Program-made: the position numbers and the translations under genes
Assembly (NCBI RefSeq): GCF_026410385.1
Contig: NZ_JAPMLT010000003.1
Span: forward strand, 248,001 to 312,000
Direction of reading: 5' to 3'
From: Tumebacillus lacus
GTDB taxonomy: Bacteria > Bacillota > Bacilli > Tumebacillales > Tumebacillaceae
Length of the DNA stretch: 64,000 bases
Notes under the pieces: generated by a model
What the model saw: only the letters and a program-made list of their open reading frames with translations
Told to the model about the DNA's origin: nothing
Database searches by the model: none
Shown: one piece after another, positions 60,498-64,000 of the stretch
Position numbering within the stretch: the stretch's first letter is position 1
Layout: every line of letters begins with the position of its first letter

Positions 60498-60953
60498 CTA
60501 CTCTTCCACTCGCAAATACCCGACCATCGGCCCGTTCTTTTCCTTCGACGGGTGCGTCAGGCACACGATCGGATACGTCCCTGCCTTCTTCGGGGTAAAC
60601 GTCACCGTCGTCACCTTGCCTTTGACGACGTTGCCTTTCACGCCGAGCCCGATGATCTCGAAGGGGTGCGCCTTGCCTTTCACGCCGTAAAAATGCAGCG
60701 TGACCGGCTTGTCCTTTTGCACCACCAAAAATCCGGGGTCCCAGCGGTACACTTCCATCTCCGGCGTCGTGTCGGTCGCCTTTGCCGAGATTTCATTGGT
60801 GACGATCCAGTACTCCTGCTTCGGCTCGACCGGCTTTTGCGACACGTGCGTCGTGCTCAGATACGACTTGGTCTCCGCGTGCACGTGCTTGGGCAACACG
60901 ATGCCGGTCGCGACCAGCATCCCGAGTGCGGCCAGCAACAGCTTTCGTTTCAT
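60498..60953 (-). CDS. Exported cupredoxin-domain protein
   Basis: This 151-residue protein has an N-terminal signal peptide (MKRKLLLAALGMLVATGIVL) and a cupredoxin-like beta-sandwich. The copper ligands of a type 1/CuA-like site can be traced: His in KAHPFEIIG, and Cys, His and Met in IVCLTHPSKEKNGPMVGYL. It is probably an exported or membrane-tethered copper/electron-transfer protein. GAAGGAGG precedes the ATG at 60953. Confidence 0.82.
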   Translation of the reverse strand: MKRKLLLAALGMLVATGIVLPKHVHAETKSYLSTTHVSQKPVEPKQEYWIVTNEISAKATDTTPEMEVYRWDPGFLVVQKDKPVTLHFYGVKGKAHPFEIIGLGVKGNVVKGKVTTVTFTPKKAGTYPIVCLTHPSKEKNGPMVGYLRVEE

Positions 60954-61007
60954 CCACTCTCGCCTCCTTCCTTTACAGGTAGGATTCCCCGCCGTCCCCG
61001 AAAACAT

Positions 61008-61038
61008 AAAAAAAGAGCAACCCGTCGCAGGCTGCTCT
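61008..61038 (-). terminator. Terminator of the DUF6843-like gene
   Basis: The stem AGAGCAGCC/GGTTGCTCT (one G-T pair) is followed by TTTTTTT on the minus strand. Confidence 0.8.
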
Positions 61039-61051
61039 CCTCCGCCGCTTC

Positions 61052-61561
61052 CTAGTAATAACGGCGCGGCTCTTCTTTTTTCTTCTTCATATGCTCTTCA
61101 TGCTTCGTGCGGTTCCACTCTTGCCACTGCTGTTCCGTACCGACGTAGAAACTGCCGGTCAGCGGGCCCGAGAGATCGTCTTCGTCACGGCCGAGGAAGA
61201 TGCCGTGGATGTCCTTGCCGTAGACCAGTTCCGTGCGATTGCCGTTCGCGTCCACATAATAATACAGATCTTGCGCCACGCCGGAGTTCGGTTGCTTCGT
61301 CACCGTGTCGAGCTTGCCGTCCGGCGGGATGGTGAAGACAAAATGATCGCCGTCCTTCGTCAGCTCCGGTGTGCCTTCGATCCAGTACTGCACAACCACC
61401 GGACCGTTGTACCCTTGCGGAATCAGATAGACATCTGCCTCGCGCGGTTTGTTCTTATCATAGAGATAGGCCAAAGTGCCGGCAAAGACAATCACGAGCA
61501 CACCGATCAACACGATCATGCCGCGTTTAAAGCTTCGCTCTTTTTGAATCGGATCAGCCAC
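61052..61561 (-). CDS. Membrane-anchored protein, DUF6843-like
   Basis: This 169-residue protein has one N-terminal membrane helix (GMIVLIGVLVIVFAGTLAYL) and an outside domain beginning ADVYLIPQGYNGPVVVQY, a pattern seen in DUF6843-type proteins that I recall only loosely. The C-terminus is charged and rich in Lys/Glu (HEEHMKKKKEEPRRYY). Translation starts at a GTG after GGGTGAAA. No function is known. Confidence 0.65.
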   Translation of the reverse strand: MADPIQKERSFKRGMIVLIGVLVIVFAGTLAYLYDKNKPREADVYLIPQGYNGPVVVQYWIEGTPELTKDGDHFVFTIPPDGKLDTVTKQPNSGVAQDLYYYVDANGNRTELVYGKDIHGIFLGRDEDDLSGPLTGSFYVGTEQQWQEWNRTKHEEHMKKKKEEPRRYY

Positions 61562-61656
61562 ACTGTTTCACCCTTGTCTGTCAAAAATGAGTTGTCCAGT
61601 AGCATTATAGCATACTAGATGTGTCATTTTCGCAACAAACTCGCTTCCTAAATTGT

Positions 61657-62397
61657 TTATCGCACTCCCGGCAACACAATCTCCTGCATCGGTGTCAGTT
61701 CCGCTCCCGCCTCGTCAAACACGCGCACCCGCACCTTCTGCCCCGCATAGTCCTTGAGCAGCAGGCTCGGCACCGACCACACCTGCAGCCGGGTCGGCTC
61801 TTGGCGGATTCTCACCTGCAGTTCGCCGTCGGCCAGCCCGTACGCCTGCACACTCCCGTTGAGCAGATACAGGCCAAATTCTGTCTCTTCATCGAGCATC
61901 TGCTCGGGCGGCAACTTGAGGTCGCGCATCTGTTCCGCCGTGATCTGCCCGGAGAAATAAAACGCGAGCTGCCCCGACCCCAGATCGGGCACCGTCGTGT
62001 CGTATTTCACCACTTCCTGCGGTGTCGCCACTCGTTTCGCCGTGTCCGTTGTCATGTTGGCTGCCGCGGACGAAGCGGATTCTGTCGCGGATGTCTCCCC
62101 TCTCGCCTTCGGTTCTCCCGCCTGGCTGTAGAGTCCCGCACCCTGCTCCGTCTGCGAAGCGGTGAACGGATCGGCGATCAACAGCCCCGCCCAGACCGCA
62201 GCCGCCGCCGTCAAGCCCGTCAGCCCCCGGCCCAGCCAGCGCGAACGGGTCTCCGCATGCGTGCGCCGCTTGTATTCGCGCACCACCCGCCGCTTAAAAC
62301 GCGCCTCGTCAAACTCCGGTCCCACCGGCAGTTCGCCCTGTTGCGGTCGGATCGACTTCAGTTCCTCGTCGAGGCCTTCCCACTGTCTGTCGGTCAT
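61657..62397 (-). CDS. Putative anti-sigma factor (membrane protein)
   Basis: This 246-residue protein has a cytoplasmic N-terminal part of about 50 residues, one membrane helix (GLTGLTAAAAVWAGLLIADP) and a larger external domain (residues about 110-246). Its start overlaps the stop of the ECF sigma gene by 4 bp, the standard arrangement for a cognate anti-sigma factor. There is no Zn-binding HxxxCxxC motif, so it is not of the ZAS type. The role is inferred mainly from position. Confidence 0.75.
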   Translation of the reverse strand: MTDRQWEGLDEELKSIRPQQGELPVGPEFDEARFKRRVVREYKRRTHAETRSRWLGRGLTGLTAAAAVWAGLLIADPFTASQTEQGAGLYSQAGEPKARGETSATESASSAAANMTTDTAKRVATPQEVVKYDTTVPDLGSGQLAFYFSGQITAEQMRDLKLPPEQMLDEETEFGLYLLNGSVQAYGLADGELQVRIRQEPTRLQVWSVPSLLLKDYAGQKVRVRVFDEAGAELTPMQEIVLPGVR

Positions 62398-62936
62398 TTC
62401 ACGCTCACTCCTTTCTCCGCAGACTCCGGCGCAAACAGCTCATCCTCGCCAAGCAACTCCTGCAATTTTTTCATCGCCCGATGCAGCGTCGTGCGCGTCT
62501 TCGCCGACGACCAGCCGAGGATCTCCGCCGTCTCTTCCGTCGAAAACTCATGGAGCATCCGCAGCACCACCACATCGCGGGCGTCTTTTTTCAACTGCAA
62601 CAGACCTTCGCGCAGCCTCGCTTCCCGTGCGCCCATCACCGCCTGTTCATGCGGCGACGGCTCCTCGCTGACCACGTCAAACGCCTCCGACAGCGAAAAC
62701 AACGCCTTCAACCGCTTCTTGCGGTACCAGTCGGCCACCGTCCGGCGGGCGATCGCCAAGATCCACGTCTTGGGACTGGCCAGCCCCTGATATCGTTCCG
62801 CCCCGATCAGCACCCGGACGAACACCTCCTGCGCGATGTCCTCCACATCCTGTCGCCCCCGCACATGATAGCCGATATACGCAAATACATCGCGGTGATA
62901 CAGCCGGTACCACTCGTCCAGATCCCGTTCCACCAT
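62394..62936 (-). CDS. ECF-type RNA polymerase sigma factor
   Basis: This 180-residue protein has sigma region 2 (DVFAYIGYHVRGRQDVEDIA, QEVFVRVL, KTWILAIARRTVADWYRKKR) and region 4 (TEETAEILGWSSAKTRTTLH, RAMKKLQELL) and nothing in between, as in ECF sigma factors of the SigX/SigW type. I chose the ATG at 62936 (GGGGGA upstream); an upstream TTG (62966) is possible. Its regulon is unknown; it is probably held inactive by the membrane protein encoded next. Confidence 0.92.
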   Translation of the reverse strand: MVERDLDEWYRLYHRDVFAYIGYHVRGRQDVEDIAQEVFVRVLIGAERYQGLASPKTWILAIARRTVADWYRKKRLKALFSLSEAFDVVSEEPSPHEQAVMGAREARLREGLLQLKKDARDVVVLRMLHEFSTEETAEILGWSSAKTRTTLHRAMKKLQELLGEDELFAPESAEKGVSVK

Positions 62937-63025
62937 CTCTCGTTTGTCCCCCGCCTTCTCCACCAACGCGTTCTTCTGCCTATCTAGTCGCGGCCCGCCC
63001 CCTTTTTGTTACAGAGCCGCAAACA

Positions 63026-63057
63026 CGAAAAACTCCCCATCATGTCGATGGAGAGTT
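63026..63057 (-). terminator. Terminator at the ytqB 3' end
   Basis: On the minus strand AACTCTCCATC-GACAT-GATGGGGAGTT is followed by TTTCG; it overlaps the last codons of ytqB. Confidence 0.75.
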
Positions 63058-63630
63058 GCGCTTTTCGATGGCGAGCAGCACGGGCGGGTCGTTTTTCTGG
63101 TTCCAGAACTGATAGAGCAACACGTGCGCCCGCTTCTGATCCAGCCCCTTCGCCCACTCCAGCACCGCCTGCGCCTCTTCTTTGCCCTGCGGATGCCCGG
63201 AGTAGAGCATCGCCGTCACCAGCCCGCCGGGTGCCAGCAGATCGAGCGCCGCTTCGAGGGCGGGCAATGTCGTCGACGTCACCGTCACCCGCTCCTTGTC
63301 ACCGCCTGGCAGATAGCCGAGGTTGAACGTCACCGCCTTGACCTGACCGCGATGCATCGCAAGCCGCTCCCCCATCTGCTCATGCCCGGCCTGCCACAGC
63401 GTCACCCGCTCCAGCACACCGGCCTCGTCGAGCCTCGCCTTGGCGCTGGCCAACGCCTCCGCCTGCACATCAAATCCGTACACCTGCCCGTCCGCGCCCG
63501 TGCACGTCGCTAAAAACAGCGTGTCGTGCCCGTTGCCGACCGTCGCGTCGACCGCGATGTCGCCCGGTTCCAGCACCTTGGACAGGATCTCTTTCCCATA
63601 GCCGAGCAGCGGCTTCAGCGTCAAGCTCAT
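63040..63630 (-). CDS. ytqB: Class I SAM-dependent methyltransferase YtqB (MnmM-type tRNA methyltransferase)
   Basis: This 196-residue protein is a Rossmann methyltransferase with the SAM loop DATVGNGHDTLFLA, an acidic residue in YGFDVQAEAL and the motif TFNLGYLPGGDK. In B. subtilis YtqB (MnmM) methylates nm5U34 of tRNA. The start at 63630 overlaps the ytqA stop by 4 bp, the same ytqA-ytqB arrangement as in Bacillus. Confidence 0.88.
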   Translation of the reverse strand: MSLTLKPLLGYGKEILSKVLEPGDIAVDATVGNGHDTLFLATCTGADGQVYGFDVQAEALASAKARLDEAGVLERVTLWQAGHEQMGERLAMHRGQVKAVTFNLGYLPGGDKERVTVTSTTLPALEAALDLLAPGGLVTAMLYSGHPQGKEEAQAVLEWAKGLDQKRAHVLLYQFWNQKNDPPVLLAIEKRNSPST

Positions 63631-64000
63631 GCTTCCGTCGCCACCTGCTTTTTCTGATAATACTTGCCCTGCCACGAGTTGCGCCGTTTCATCTCATCGT
63701 CGATCCCGTTGAGCACCGACCATTTGTCCAAGCTCCACAGCGGACCGATCAGCGTATCGGGCGGACCGTCCCCGGTCAGGCGGTGGATCACCATGTCGGG
63801 CGGCAAGATCTCCAGCATGTCACAGACCAACTTCAGATAGCGGTCCATATCCAAAAACTCGACCAGCCCCTGCTCATGCTGCTTGACCATCGGCGTGTAT
63901 TTCAGCAGATGCAACAGGTGGATCTTGATCCCCTGCACATCCATGTCGGCCACCGCTTTCGCCGTCTGCATCATCATCTCATCCGTCTCACCCGGCAGGC
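63627..64000 (-). CDS. ytqA: TIGR01212-family radical SAM protein YtqA, 5' end outside window
   Basis: Only the C-terminal 124 residues or so are in the window; the frame is open to the edge. The segment GIKIHLLHLLKYTPMVKQHE, LPPDMVIHRLTGDGPPDTLI and the end RRNSWQGKYYQKK match the C-terminal part of the YtqA family of radical SAM proteins as I remember it. The radical SAM cysteine motif lies beyond the window. It is cotranscribed with ytqB. Confidence 0.85.
   Translation of the reverse strand, partial: LPGETDEMMMQTAKAVADMDVQGIKIHLLHLLKYTPMVKQHEQGLVEFLDMDRYLKLVCDMLEILPPDMVIHRLTGDGPPDTLIGPLWSLDKWSVLNGIDDEMKRRNSWQGKYYQKKQVATEA

Overview
The window looks like chromosomal DNA of a GC-rich, endospore-forming member of the Bacillales. 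The nearest fit I can suggest is the Alicyclobacillaceae/Tumebacillus area; this is inference from gene content, not a database match. Spore genes (cotW/cotX-type coat proteins, gerP-type germination proteins, a LysM-GH18 cortex-lytic-type enzyme), Bacillus-style gene pairs (ytqA-ytqB, fadR with etfBA, a divergent lysR-citA pair), a TPP riboswitch before thiC, a sufCDSUB operon and addBA all support this. Genes are densely packed, many overlap by 4 bp, and most transcription units end in a strong hairpin terminator. GTG, TTG and apparently CTG starts occur.

Layout. 1-5.3 kb (minus): a possible four-gene unit of a PLP amino-acid decarboxylase, an ANL adenylate-forming ligase, an EamA transporter and a glutamate-semialdehyde dehydrogenase cut by the window edge. 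5.5-7.2 kb: two small unknown genes and a divergent acyl-ACP-desaturase-like diiron enzyme. 7.3-11.2 kb (minus): tyrosine/homogentisate degradation (hppD, FAH-family, hmgA, flavin reductase). 11.4-18.5 kb: DUF1540, RluA-type pseudouridine synthase, flavodoxin-fold reductase, thiC with riboswitch, a LysR regulator divergent from citrate synthase, and an XRE-TPR regulator. 18.7-25 kb: an RND efflux pump with its TetR regulator and a palindromic operator, a chemoreceptor and a PrcB-like protein. 25-30 kb: ispH, MFS, DehI-like, Nudix and prmA genes. 29.9-34.7 kb: a spore block with cotW, two cotX genes, a cyclophilin lipoprotein and a rearranged gerP locus with candidate SigK promoters. 34.8-37.5 kb: etfA, etfB, fadR and a probable 6S RNA.

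38-42.5 kb (minus) holds the most interesting locus: a radical SAM/SPASM enzyme followed by three tandem, nearly identical 22-23-residue peptide genes ending in NNNNCNC, a stem-loop, a solute-binding-like protein without a signal peptide, and an MFS transporter. I read this as an uncharacterised RiPP system: peptide maturation by the radical SAM enzyme, with binding and export by the last two genes.

42.6-49.6 kb: the suf iron-sulfur operon, a DUF59 assembly factor and the LysM-GH18 enzyme. 49.6-51.8 kb: an IS3-family element inserted into what was a transcription terminator, next to a small alarmone synthetase. 52.4-53.4 kb: a repeat-rich coiled-coil protein. 53.4-60.4 kb: addA and addB. 60.5-64 kb: a cupredoxin, a DUF6843-like membrane protein, an ECF sigma/anti-sigma pair, and ytqB with a truncated ytqA at the edge.
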